Assembly (NCBI GenBank): GCA_949316235.1
Contig: OX438755.1
Span: forward strand, 15,269,151-15,333,150
Direction: 5' to 3'
Source: Oegoconia quadripuncta
Lineage: Eukaryota; Arthropoda; Insecta; Lepidoptera; Autostichidae
DNA: 64,000 nt
Each line of letters begins with the position of its first letter. Positions within the stretch are counted from its first letter, which is position 1. The position numbers were made by a program, and so were the translations under genes. Under the pieces are notes generated by a model. It did no database searches. It had not been told where the DNA came from and saw only the letters and a program-made list of their open reading frames with translations. This document shows, piece after piece, positions 11,901 through 26,900 of this stretch.

Positions 11901-14900
11901 AACAATTCGTATTATCTGACCAATACGTACGTTCTGCCTGACCATTCGGCTGCCACCCTTCCTCCCTCGGTTCATACTCTTGTCCATCAAACTCTGCCGG
12001 CCCGAGGAATTCCAGTTCAGTATAGTGAAACTCCTCCACATACTGTCCGTTGACATGCGGTGTTGCCAGACTTCTCACTTTCGCGACGTTGCCGTTCCGC
12101 GCAGCTTTCGGAGGACTACTCGCATTCTGCGCTAAGATTGCGAGTTTCTCTTTCTTTCGTGTCTCCAGTATTTCGTAGTGGATTTGATGGAGAATGAAAC
12201 GGTTCCAACTCTGTCAAATAAACATTTGTTATATTATTGTTGTTAAGAGCGTCAGTGGCTCAGCGGTTAAGACGCGGTCTCCCAATTTGTGAGGTCTGGT
12301 TTCGATTCCCAGGCAGGCCATGTACCAATGAGTTTTTAAATTTAACTTAATTAATTATGAGCATTTATCCGACTGCTCTTGAACGGTGAAGAAAAACATC
12401 GTGAGGAAACCTGCATGCCTGAGAAATAAATTCAAAGGCATGTGAAGTCCCGAACCCGCATTAGGCCAGCGTGGTGGACTATGGCTTATACTGCCTCATT
12501 GCCAGGGAAGGCCTACATCCCTGCAGTGGGATGTTTACAGGCTGATGATGATATTACTGTTATGATTAACATGGAATGGTTAGATATGGTTTCCTATGGA
12601 AAAGCAGCATTAACTAAATAGATGCTCAAAGCAACGGCACAAGAACACCTCTGATGCTGTTCTATTTAATCTATTCTACAGGTGGCATAAGGGCTAATTG
12701 TGACCTACTTGTCATTATTTGAAACCAAATTCCCCAATAATTCCATAAGCGTCACCAATCCTTAATTTAAAAAAAACTACATGCCAAATTAATACCGTTA
12801 CTGTGTTCGGCCTCAGTAGCATATTGACATAAATTTTGTTTTTCACGGTAATACATGATAATTAAGCTAGGGACGTACGTATTACTGGATGTTATGTAAA
12901 TTCATGCGTATTAACGAACTAATCGAAAAATACACTAACATGCAAACATCGCTCAAGGGGTCAAAAAAATTACCTGTATTAGAGCAACCAAGTCGACCCT
13001 GGAATCCGCGCGGTCAGGAAGAATGAGGCCCAGAGCAGCCGCCTCGGGTACAGTCCGGAACGCCCGGAGAAAGTTGCTAGCTTGGCACGGCGCGCCGCCA
13101 GATGTGTCCAACATTCGGAATAGGAACCCTAGAAAATGCACCACCGAATTTATTTGTATAGTCTATAAAGTTAGAGATAGATTTATTTTCGGATCTTAAG
13201 CGCATGAGCATAATGTTCTGTTTCGAATACAATAATGATTAACAGATGGCAAAGACATTAACTATATAATTATAATAAATTTTCAGAGATTATTGTGAAA
13301 AATGGTCAACCTCGAATAATATTGTGCAGGAAGCACGTAGCATAGATAAATAGTTTTTATTTAACATTGTCAAACACTATATCTGATTAAAATAGTTACA
13401 ATTATTATAATAATTCGAGAGTAATAAAGACCTGCACTAGTAGCGTGACAGGTGCGATATAAACGTTTATGCCGCGCGTGCTAATCTTTATCCTGCTCAT
13501 TCGTTTGGACGAAATATGCAACTAACCCACTTGCACGTCGCGTCGCCAACGACAAACGAATGTCATGCTACGAGGGGCAGGGATTCTATTACATAATTTC
13601 ATCGATATCGTCATTGGATACGTTCTGACATGTGATTTGTTTGATCATCGCTCGCTCGGCAATTGGACGGTTTCTCATTGGTCAGTGTTATCCATAACGG
13701 CACTGATGAAGTTACAAGGGCAGAGTCAAGTTCAGAAGACGCAGTATGCTAAAATTTTAACTCAAAATTATGATAAGCAGAACCTGTTGTGTCGTCTCTT
13801 TTATGTTGTATCTGTATGTTTTTTTTTCTTGTGTGCAATAAAATATTAATATATAAAATAAATATAAACTAAGGACTAGATTATCTATACGGCATTATCT
13901 ACCTCTTTTTTCTCGTAATATCATTGCTACAACTAGCCATATCAAGCTAATAAAACTCTTACCCAATTCACAGGTGAGGCAGAACTCCTTAGCACACGTA
14001 TGCGCTAGTAGAGTCGTTTTTACCAGCGGTGTATAATACAAGACCTGAAAACAATGGGAGCCATTTAAAGTGATGTTGAGTTACATACTAATTGACAAAC
14101 AATACCAGTCAGACCGTTTAACTCTATTGCTTTAGGAATCGTAATCGCTTATGACGTCAAAGCACCGTCCGTCCTTGTCATATCGTAACACAATGACAGA
14201 GATGGACAGTGCATTGATAACGCTAAAGCTTTGAGACAGACAAGCTGCATTTGGTCGATTAAAATATGAAAGAAAACTTTAAAAATGAAATAACCATTGA
14301 AAACAAATACCTGAAGCATAGAATTGCAATATGAATTCGGTAATGTAGACTCGAGTCCGGGAAAACCGGTCTTGTTCAATCCTTCCAATTCGTCGTTGGG
14401 CGCGTGCTTATTGTAACGTACGTCCATCTGAAAACACATCAATTGCTGGGATAATGCGACAAACACAACATAAGCAATCAAGTTTTTTTATATATTTAAG
14501 TCATAGTCGCATTCGCTATTTGTTTTAGATTAGCGAAGTTAAGCAATGTCTGGCGCGGTCAATTCTTGGATGGGTGATCTGGCTGGAGTGTTACCGTGCT
14601 TGTTGCATTGGAAAAGGACTAATTATAAAAAATAGATAATACTTCTTAGACGGGAATTGTAATACTGTTAGTGACATTTGAGTATCACCAACAGTTTTAC
14701 AGGAAAAATTATAATACTTTATCGTTTTGCAGATATTTCTAGCGTATTTGATGATTTTTTTATCGATCGGCGTCAGTCGCAAACCCTTGGGAACCCGACA
14801 AGCGATTCAGTTACAACCCACGCTTGCTATGATGACGTTACGAGCTCATATAGAATCACGGGACAGTCGTACAAATAATCTCCTATTTGTTTTTGCTCCA

Positions 14901-17900
14901 CGGCCCTGGTGCATGAACAAAGGCAACTGGGATACTTCAGAAAGTGCAGTATAGACTACCAGGGAACTCCATAGTCACACCGCACTTTGGACTGGTCCAT
15001 CATTCATTACCACACTTGCTCAAGTGGTATTTGTACCGTTCTCTTTATGATCTCAGTCTGTTTAAAGTCTTCTATAGATAAGGTTCTCGCCCACTTACCT
15101 TTTGATAATGCTTAGGTACGGGTTGAGAGTTATATTTATTGTCATTATTCGCTGCGAGTAAATCTTCCATAGTATCTTCTACATAAGGCATCTGTAAATA
15201 AATTATACACCACTATTCAATACATAAGTTAATTAAAGCAGCACGAACTTATCGTAGTGAAGTTGCAAATAGTATGGATATTTATTTAATACCTAATAAA
15301 GTTTGCCATAATTTAAAACGCATTAAGAATGTTGATATAACTTTTGTAGATTTTCCAAAAAAGCATCCCTTTGTGTAACTTGTTAATACATATCCATGTT
15401 ATTCAAAGCATCAATATCATAAGTTCGAGCTCTGTCCATGTTTAATCATTGTAATACACGCTTTTTCACAGATTTGAAAGAAAGTCATAATATCGTGGGT
15501 TATTTATTATTATATTTACTATCATACCTGATTTCTCCTAAAAGTTTTGGGGTTTGGGGCGTATCCTATAGGACCTTGCATTTTCATTGATTTCAAAACT
15601 TCGGGATCTATTGGTTTGGGCTTCCTGAAATGTTACATGTCATAGACTTACTTCTCTGTCTATCGTTTTACTTTTGTCATTGTACAAATAAATACTAAAC
15701 TATATAAAATAGACCTGAAGTTATTACTTGTCAACTAAGTTATAGCGTTTATTTGGTTCATTCATAGGAAAAGATGTAGACTCTAGAGGACATTCGAGGG
15801 CTCTAGTTTAATAAGTGTGAAAGAGATGACGCCAACCAGCAATAATGAACTATAAGCCGATACGGTCCTCAGACACTTATAGTTCTAATGGTTTTAATTG
15901 CTTTATTATTATATACCGGATGGGTTTTTTTACCGTAAGGAAAAAATTGCGCATATTATGTAAGTGAAATGGAAGTATTGGCATAGATAGTTTATTTATT
16001 TTTTCAAAAACACACGCGCCGGCCTCTCATTGATATGCGACTGGCGGGATTCATAGGGTTCCTATCGTGCGAAATTTATTTGGAACTCATATTTTCTCCA
16101 AATTTTCTTTATTCATTTAATTTAATGGTGTAATTATGTGGAATAAGCTACAAACGCGACCGTCAAATGACATAATTAACGCTTTATTCAATGATGGTAT
16201 TGAAAAAAAAAACTACCTATGCCAATACCTTCTATTTCACTTACCTAATATGCCCTATTGTTTCCTTACGGTAAAAAACTCATCCGGTACATTCCAATTT
16301 CCAAAGAATACTGTAAGCTACAAGCATTAGCCGCCACCACATTCCTCTACGGCTCATGTAAGCCAAGATAAACAGTGTTATATGCTCGCACCTAGACGGT
16401 GCCCTACGTGACTCTTTTGCTAACTTGGGCCACAGACTAATTAAAGAAGAGTCAAAGGTGTAGTGTAAGAAGAAAGATTCCTCATTGCCTTTGCCAATTC
16501 AGAGTGATTCGGTATTATCCGTCCCCACTGCACCTCCTATAAGCTAGGTTCAACGGTGGTACTCGACACGGCACCTACTGTAGGTAGACGGTGCTCTCCA
16601 TGACTCTATTGCTACCTTGGACTAATTAAAGAAAGTAATAGGGTGTCTAAGTAGTAAAATAAGGGTCATTCGGTACAGTAGGCCATAGTGGAATTGAGCA
16701 GGACATCTCGAACCGTAACCAGAAGAGCGAATTCTAACTTACGCAGGATGTGGAACCCGTCCCCACACGACGAGTTCGCAATCCTGTCATATTGCATTTT
16801 AAAGTAAACAAGCTAAATTAGAAAACGCCATACAGTTCTAGGTGACCTATTGGAAGCCGTACTAAATCTTTTAACCAACTAAGTCGTGCTCAGGATGCAA
16901 CTTGAGCTACAGTCGTTTAAATTTTAGACTAAATTTTCCGTTTTTTTTTCAAGCCATAATTTAATTAGAATGAGGCATTCTCTAGACAGTATAAAACAAA
17001 GTCCATTTGCGTGCCCAAATGTTGATACGGTTTTGATCATTTAGAGAATTTCTTCCGAAACATGTATAATACAAATTATAGTTCACATTTCATTTCGAGA
17101 TCCACACAGACGAAGTCGCGGTCGGAAAGCTAGTACATAACAATGCAACTGGCAGCGGATCATTCTAACAGTACCAATTAGATCAGATTAGACGAAAATT
17201 GCTTTTACCTGTAAACCTTTTTGAAGAATTCTGCGGGCAGTTCGTTGAACCATTTGCTGCCTGACGTCAGCGGCGGTAAAGGCACTGACGAAAATTTAAA
17301 CGTGGTGTCATTGAAATTGGCGAACGGCAGACTCTCTACTGGATCTGCGAATTCTGTTTGTCTAAAATTACAAAAATATAATCAATACTTACACAATAAT
17401 AATGAAGTAACTGTCTTTGATTTCAAGATACGATTTTGATGATTTTTTTGTTTGAAACTGTATCGCCAGGGTGGTCGGTCCCATATAAATTTGATAAAGA
17501 TCTGATAATGCACATCTAAGAGAACGGAAACTTGAAGTCAGTCGGGCCTTTCCATCAGGTGAGATTGCGGTCAAACGCGTATCCAGCTAATCATAAAAAG
17601 AGTCGGTTGTTTCGCCAATTTTTGGCGATTCAGTTATTATTAAAAACAGCGTACTTAACTTTGTTAAATTTCATTTACTGAAGACAATTTATGTCTATTT
17701 CGGCCCACATAATATAAGCAGATTGTATATCAGAATGTTTGTGATAATAAATATTCATTCATTCATTCATTCATTCATTCACATAAAGCCTGTCAACCCG
17801 GCTGGTCCACGCCTTCCGCGACCTTAAAGCTGGCGCTTACCTCGGAAAAGGCATGAGCCTAGCGGTTCAGCGAGGTAACGGCGCTAGCATTTTGGTGACC

Positions 17901-20900
17901 ATGCCACACCCCGATGGATTGGTTGGAATTTCTAATCACTTACCAAACCGCTTACCTGTTAGTCTCACCTTGTCAAATAATACGGTGAACAAACCTAGAA
18001 AAATTATTGAAGACGGGCTCGTGATTGTGTTGCGGGGAGAACAGATGCAAGTGTCCGGATTGGTCACCGAACGCGAGGGCTTGACTCGTCGCTGACACAT
18101 CCATCACCGTACACACAGAGCTCTGTGTGTCTACCTGGAATTATACATCTTCAAAGTAAGAGAATTTAAAAACAAGAGGCGATAAACACGATGAATTCCA
18201 TGATTTCAACTGAGCTCATGATGTCATCATAGTGGGCGTGGTTTAAACCGATGGGTAAAAAAAAAATTTTGTAAAATATCTGCGAAACAAAATGGTGGAC
18301 TCTATTATATCTTGTAAAAGTGTTTGTCAAAGGCCCTCAAATATACCTATAATAGAATTATACAAGAGTTTACAAATGGTTATTGGTTTCGATTACCAGT
18401 GGGTAACATGCTTAATACTCTGTTTGTTTGGTGGTAATCGTCTTAGTCTGCTGCCAAAGATCTGTAATCGCTTTATTGGTTTCTGATGTAAAAGATAAAA
18501 GAGTTATTGATATTACAGGTATAAGAGGCAATCCTTCTGAGTTCTAAGAGGGACAAAACATCTGTAACCCTAGTATATAAGGTCAAAGGCTTTGTTGTGG
18601 GTTGATACAGATGAGCAGTAGTAATCCTACCAGGTGACCTACATGATCGTTTGTCTACCATGACAAAAACCGACCATGAGCTTGAACATGAGTAAAAATA
18701 CAAAGTACGTACCATTGAAATTCTGAAATATCCGATTGATTTATATAAATTAATTGCGTAATAATTGTAACTTTAATTTATTTTTGAAAGTTTTGTTCGC
18801 CGAACGGCAGAAAGCAAAACGTAACTTGATAAAAAAATTCAGTCCACATTTTCTATTGGATTATAAAAAATAATAATTACCAAACCCTTAAAACAATATT
18901 AGTAAAATAGTAGTCAAAACTTAACAAAGTTCTTATAAACCTCTAAGGATAAGGCAATAATGGAACTTATTACTGCATGTTAACAATGTTGTTTGTTATT
19001 ATATTTTATATCCACTGGTACTCCGACACGATTAAAAGAATTTTCCAAAGTAGATTTATAACTCAAATTGAAGTCAACATTTCCTCGTTTTGGCATTTTT
19101 TGTAGGAACTATTGCGTATTAGGTTTCACTTATAGTCAATTTATAGCATCTCGTTATTTATTTTTAAAATCGCTATTATTTCACTGACACTACCATTATT
19201 TCATTCATTTTTTCATTTCATTTGCACGCAGCAATAAATAGTACTGACACCACCTTGCGAAGATGAAGCAGGACATCCTTAAGAGCAACTCACCTGAAAC
19301 ACTGACTGCTCCTCAGACCGCGCCGCGTTTACATGCAGCAAAGCGACGTGACCGTCCCCTGACAACGCGACAGCTCGACCCGAGAATGCGGGCAGGAAAT
19401 GGAGGAGTAAAGGGGGGGATGCAGTGGGGAGCGACCAGGCGCCTTCGTTGTCAGATTTACTACCGCGAAGGCAACGCACGTCCCATACAATCACGTAGGG
19501 CTCTGCAACGGCTACGCCGTCCTCGCTGCAAATAAAAAGAATAAAAAATATGCGTTCTCCTAATATGTTTACTTAATGTAACATGATGGTTTCCAAAGAT
19601 TGATTTTACAGCCGAAGGCCAACCCAATAGTTGCGGGTTCGAATCGTCAGACAAGCAACGTCGTAATTTCCGGGAAAAAATTTAAGCTTTTACAAAATAT
19701 CTAAATGAACATGTAATGAAAATTGTAGTTTCCACAAATCTGCTTTCTATTTCATTGATGTCACCCTTTTTTTTTAAAAAGAATTTTTAAAAAGAAATAA
19801 AAACTTTCTTTTTTTTTTTCTTTATTTACCCTTCGTACCTCGACGAGTTCGACAATTTCAATTATTAAAACGTGGTGTTTTAAAGATTTAGAATTAAGTA
19901 CACCGCACCCACCTCCGCCTACTGTCGACCTCTGACAGTGGAGCAAAGACCTTACGACCACCGTGCGAGCTGTATCGAAAAGTGACTGTACTTTGGTGCT
20001 TTTCGCTAAGAGAGACTGAATACTTTCGTGCATTCTGGGACTATCTTTGTGTGCATCTGTCGTCTCAACCTATAGCTATAAGGCTTGGGAGCTATCAGCA
20101 GCTCGACAAGATCCATGCAGCCATCCAGGTTCACCAGGTGAGCAGTGATCACTACCACCGCATACTTATCTCAAATAAACGCTTTCTATTCTATTCTATC
20201 TCTAAATATATTTCTAAACAATTATCATACAGTTTGATCATGCGATTTTTTTTTAATATTCATATAACATTTTTGAAAAAGGTGGAAACATTACAGAAAT
20301 TGTGAAATTGCAAGAACTTAGTGTGGGCACCTTCTTAATAATTCAGTAGAAAATCTTCACTTACGATTGAGTAAATCCGCAACTAATCAGCAGGTTGCCT
20401 TGCATATCCAAGTCGGAAAGGCAAGCGGTGTGAGCTCTAAAAGTTTGCTCGGCTTTAGTGGGACTCCTGGTGTCTCTCAAAGACACCATCCCGTTAGCGC
20501 TGCCGCATACTACCATGGAGCCACCACCGCTCCGCAGTACCGCACAGCCTTCCTCTGGAATTGGCTGCAATGATTTAAAATATCACATGCCGTTTACTAC
20601 CAAACTCACTTCACTTTCTTATATATAGGCAACTACTACTTTTTGTTGCAAGTGTTTAAACTAAGATTCGGTATTCACAGTCACATTGCGTATCTGAAAC
20701 AACTCTTATGGTGTTGTTAAATAAAGGTACAATGCAGTAATTAATAGTAAGTAACTGCATAAAGTATTTATAACCCTTTCTGTAAAATAAAATGCACTTG
20801 ACAGCTGCCGAACAATATGTAAAGATGACATAATATAAACGATTTTAAAGAGTACCGCCGGCTTAGATTCCTGGTGCTCAGTGCAGTATACATACTTACA

Positions 20901-23900
20901 TTGTATATTCATCGCAATATCAGCCACAGGACGTCCACTGCTGAACATGGGCCTTCGCCATAGATTTCCAGAGCGACCAGTTCGAAGCGACCTTCATCCA
21001 GTAACTGCCAGCGACCTTTATCGGGTAGTCTGTCCACCTTGTGAGTAGATGTCCTACGCTGCGCGTGCCGGTGCGTGGCCTCTATTCGAGAACTTTAATG
21101 CCCCAATGAACATTGTCAATATTCAACCATCAGGTCAGAGTGGCGATTAGAGCACGGAAAGCGATGTGAGTCGCTCCATGGCAGAAGCTTATGTCCAGTA
21201 GTAGACTTTATAGGATTAATAAATTGAAGAGGCAGTGGGTAGGGCAGATAGCTTGTAGAACGGATGGCTGATGGGGAATTAAAGTTCTCGAGTTGAGTGA
21301 CAAGCATTGTAAAATGTCTACTCACAAGATGGATAGAAGACCTGACAAAGGTTGCGGGAAGTCGCTGGATGCAGACCGCTTCCAACCGGTCACTCTGGAA
21401 TGCTATGGGGGAGGCCTATGTTCAGCAGTGGATGTCCTGTGGTTGATATGATGATCTCGATCTCTCCATACGTAATTTATGGTCAATTTATCTTTGCAGC
21501 AAACGCATGGATGTGTTGGTTGTTATATAGTAGATATTGGTACATTCTATTCTTACCACTTTTCTGAAACTGTATTTTCTTTTCTGTTGTGCAATAAAGT
21601 GTATTTGTATTGTATTGTATATTTCAGTTTTAGTATAGGAGTGGTGTATTATCTAATCAGGTTTCACAATGGCAATACAGTATTATAAAAATCATAATAA
21701 TATCAATGTGCTTATTACGATAATTGGTACGACTGTTAAATGTGCAAAATGTTTGCATACTTACAATAACAGTTTCCTTCATTTTATTGAGATCCAAATC
21801 AAGCAACTTGTTCTGATGTCCACCCATTAAAAGTTTCGTAGCATTAACTTGAAACAAACATTGCATATCTGTCATATTTTGTGATCTGAAATAATATAGA
21901 AATATCCATGTTATTGGACGCGCTAATCACCAAATAACGCAAACATGAGGTGGTGTTTTTTTGGCGTTATACTGAAGCTCGACAAACGGTAGTGCGACCC
22001 ACGCTATTTCGACAGAACACTAGACCAACTAACGCAATATTTCGACATTTCGCAATAGCGACACTGCTAATAAACTCCCCGGTTTGTTCAACTTGTTCAA
22101 CCTAACATCGAAAGCTAAGCCTCCTAAGTTAGTAGCTTTACGTTACTTAGCTTAGTTTACTAAGTTAACCTTCTGAACCTAACCAACAGTGGGGGGGTGC
22201 TTCGCTCGCTCGCTACAAAGGCCTCTTACGCATTAGCGTTCGTCGAATAGTATTTTGGCACTGTAAAGGTCCATGATGTCGAAATGTTCTGTGAGTAGGT
22301 CTACCATTCTGTCGGTGTAGAGTGCGTCGCACTGCCCTTTGTCGACCTTCAGCATCACACTAATTTTTTATGTCAAGTTATGACAGACGAAAAATCTCAC
22401 GGAAGGAAAATTTCTATAACCGCCCCGCCCCAGGTGTCGGTTACGAGTTTTGACCTTTGATACTTGGCGGTAGACAAGGTGTGACAAAGAAAGATAGTAT
22501 AAGAGAATCCACGTGGTAAAAATTGCTCCTCATGGACGTAGTCAGGGAGCGGCGGGAGTGTGAGGGCTTGGATGCATGTATCATACAAATTATAGATAGG
22601 TTGACTTAAAATGCCTCGCTACTACACAAACGATTATAATTTATTTTTATACTGCAACCAAAACAGAAACTCCTGCCTGATACCAATGTAATGCTTTGGC
22701 AATAAAAATATTACACCATAATCACCCACCAGGGCAAGAAGATGATGAACGGTCCACTGTATCTGTATTCATTCAAAGTTTTGATCTAACATCCAAGTAT
22801 AATGGGCAATTACTTATTTTTATGAAGCACTGTAAGTCAGGGAAATTTGATTTCCAGATAAAGAGTGGTGATAATTACCTAATATAGTTTCATTGTCACA
22901 TGCACTGTGCCATCTATATACATTTATTACGTCATATACGACTTCCATTCCATCTATCGGCAGGTAACTTGATCGGAATCGAATATCGTACGTGTGGATG
23001 TGCATAACAATCATATGAGGGCAATATTATGTGTTAAATAATTACATTTAAATAATGTAATATCAAACAGCATGCAAAAATCATAGGGCGAATTAGCGGT
23101 CGGTCTTTTGCATCTTTTTCCAACCCATTTGCAAGCAAGAAGCAACAGAGAATTAGCGACGCGCCAAATTATCTACAACTCGCTTACGCAGCGCAAAATA
23201 CCGCTCAGCTGTTTTGTAACAACAAGCACTACAAGGAATTAGACATCTTTTGTAATTACGATGACTACTTGAGAAATCTGGTATAGTCTCTGTTCTTCCA
23301 ACTATTTTTAGAACTAAAATATTTATTCAGGGTAACAAAGCGCATGAGTCTAGCAGCGCCATAAGAACAGTATAAGTAAATCAACTATTTATTCATGTTT
23401 GAGTATTATATTATTTTTCTGAACTGAAAATTCACATTGTATAGTAGAGTGACACTACTATTTTGTAGTAAAAAAAAAAATACGGCCCGAATACAGAACC
23501 TCCTCCTTTTTTGAAGTCGGTTAAAAATAATAATATGTTTCGGAACGATAAAATTTTGAGTTACAATAATAACGACGTTTTATGGTATGGTACATTCGAT
23601 CTCCATAAAGTGAGATCGTGTCAAAGGGGGATAGAAAGAAGCTACATGAATATCCAACTAAAGAACCGAGTAAAAAGCTCATTAATCAGGAAAAAGACTA
23701 AAGCGACAGACATTATCAAGCACATACTTAAACTAAAATGAAGGTGGACAGGTCATATACAAAGGACAAAAGACGGAAGATGGTCAAAAAATATTATGGA
23801 CTGGATACCATTCTATAAAACGCGTAAAAGAGGCAAACCATTCAAAAGATGGAATGAGGATATAGTATGTGTTGCAGGGAATACATGGTCAAGAAGAGCA

Positions 23901-26900
23901 AGAGAAAGAGATGATTGGAAGTTTTTGGAGGAGGCTTACACCGCATTAGGCGGCCCTTACACTTAGATAATTAAGTACTTACATATAGAAACAACTAACA
24001 AATAAATTAAGAATACACACAATATAAATGTAAAAAAGAAATATAAGGAAATAAAGCTTATAATAATAAATAATGGTACATTCAAATTGGGTGTCAGTTT
24101 ATACCTGTGTGTATGTTTCGGAAGGCCTCTACGTATTTGGTGACGGAGTGATGTTTTAGTCAAAGCATAGATGCCTTGCTCAACTGTTATTATGTCCCTC
24201 ACTTCCTCTGATTTGTGGACTTGAAATGATGTGTACTTTTGCATTGCTGGTCCATAGTATGAAGTCACATGACCCTGAGAACAATTGCAGTGATGTATAA
24301 TCAAACAGATATTAAACAAAATAAATAGTTTGGTTAACAGTGAAGACTACATTGAAAAAGATTCATGTACTCTCATTTAATTTTTTAGGTAATAATTTGT
24401 TTGTCTGCATTTACTCATTCCTAACAAATAAATAACAAAATAAATAGAAAAATAAGAACTTAGAATAGGTAACCATTTATTATCTAATGGTTTGAGCTGT
24501 GTTTTCCTCAACTTTAGTCGCTACTAACAAGGAACATATAAATTTATATAATAATTCATATAGTTGATGCTATGATAAAACCTTTAGACCCCCAATTTAA
24601 TTATAAAACTTTTACCAAGGCCATTTAGAGATTCTTTGAAATACTCATGGCATATTGAATACTAGATAAATAAAACATAGAAGGCTCCTAAAGGCCCTGG
24701 ATAACAGATAAACATATGTGTTGTGTATAATGTACTCAATATACATTTACCCCTAGCGGGATTAGAACCTGCAACCGTTGGTTTCGAAAGCAGAGTCATT
24801 ACCCACTACATCAATAGTCATAACAAGGGAATCTTAGATAATAGCACTCTGCATAATAATATTTGAGGTCGCCTAGCGGTGTTCCGTGCTAATTCTGTAA
24901 ATTCCCGTTCCCATGGGTGGTATTCCACAAAAAACTTACTTAGTGCACCTCTCCTAACTCAGGGAACACACATGCCAAACATTAACGGTGTACGTATTTG
25001 GGCTGTGTTAAAAGATTCATTCAGTTCCACCTTTAATAGAAAAGGAGATATGTAGATAATATTTCTTCACATGCTATTTTACATTATTCTTTATTGCACA
25101 AGAAATACAAACAGATTATCATCACCATCAGCCTGCCTCTGTCCCCTGCTAGACTTAGGCTTTCTCTAGGCAGTGCATTCTGCAGCTACATAGGATAAGA
25201 GTGCCCATAATCATCATGCTACCCATTATTATTTTAGATCTAATTATTATTTATTTACTAACCCCTTGATTACCCATCCATATCAGCTCCTCGAATTTAT
25301 CGAAAGCAGCCGCTGACACACCGAATCTGTCACCTCCATCGACGAGCACACTGTTACGCACCTCATACTCCGCCTCATGATTCTGCATGAGGTATTGTGG
25401 GGCATATTCTTGTGCATATGGACCTACGAGCAAATATATGAAATTTATTTTAAAAAATCATTTCAATTGAGTGTACAAATTTTAAAAGATCCATGTTTTA
25501 AATCAAATCAAAAAAGATTAAAATATTTTAAACTTTTCTGATTTGATAATTACTTTTCGTAAGTTATAAAGACAAAATCTGAAAACGTCATGACATATAA
25601 TTACCGCCCATTCACAAGGCCGACTCCTCAAAAAAGAATGAGTAAGAAACTCACGAGGTTGTTTATTTTATGAAAAAAATAGAAAATAATAGACTGAATA
25701 TCGCCTAGCGGTTCATGTTTATGCATTCTCATCTAAATAATCAGAAATTATAAATTTTATTTCCCTCGAAGATACCTGGTTTATATTACTGAGGGTGTCA
25801 ACAACAATTTTTTAAACTATTATGACTTGTGTCCAGTAATGGCAACAATTTATAATTAACCCAATCGGATGCGAACTAGTTTGCATCATCTTGATGCATT
25901 TTCACAAGCTCCCTATTTTTCGCATCAGCTACTAAGCTACATCTACTAAGTCTACTAAGTCTACTAAGACGTGCGGTGGAGCAGGTAGGAAGATATTCGT
26001 GACGCCACCGCCGCCTTACCATCAGCGTAGCAGTGTTATCTAAGTATGTATAATATAGGAATAATTTAGAGAAGTTATTTTGATGGAGCAAATTGATTGG
26101 GAACACAGTGACATAGGTATATGAAGATTAAATTAGTATATGCAGTTAGCAAAGTAACACAGAATAAGAAGCTTCTGAAAGTAACAATGATAAGCCAGTT
26201 CTGAGTACACTACAACCTCAATTCTTCAATTTTTGGCTTTGGAAATCTAGGTACAAGCATTATATTATGTTGGTAAAGATGTAACAAACTGGCAAAAACA
26301 ATTTTTCATTAAAATATCTGCTGCTGTCTGCGGCTGTCCCTAGTAATAGAAACTGTGATTGTTATTAACACAAAATGTCTTTAAAAGTTGAATTATGTTT
26401 AGTTAAGTGAAGTAAAGTTAATTAAATAAAAAGTTTTGACTTGGATTTTTTTATACACAAGAAATGAACTTCTCAACATGTTATTTAAGCGGATGGCCAT
26501 CTCTCCTGGACTGTAAAATCAATTATTAACCCACTGCCGAGTATATTCCGTTCCCTATCCCACCAACCTGTTGCTTACCAAAATTTATCCCCACTTTCCT
26601 GTGATTCTAATAGAATCTAATTTAGTATCTAGTATTTAATTTATTAATTTGTGTATCATATGTACAATAAAGCGTTTACAAACAAGTATCATTTGAAAAT
26701 CTGGCTGGTGGTCAGCACACATAGTGATCATCTCTAACTTCTCTTAGCCACCACTTAAAAAACTCCCATCCCTCTTATTGAACAGATAATAAATACCCCT
26801 CCAGAGCTCCTTTGAATAGGTTTACTTACAGAAGTTCCACAATTTGTATAACGATGGCAAAGGAAGTTGTAAGCTTCATAAAAATATGCAAAGAAATTGT

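Noticed and set aside
14525..14620. Possible 5S rRNA gene
   Set aside because: Only the middle and 3' part resembles 5S, the start is missing, and another copy is fused to a SINE body.
19263..19535. Plus-strand open frame of 90 codons
   Set aside because: It is the antisense shadow of PAN2 exon 19294-19525, whose minus-strand reading is in frame with its neighbours and matches the family.
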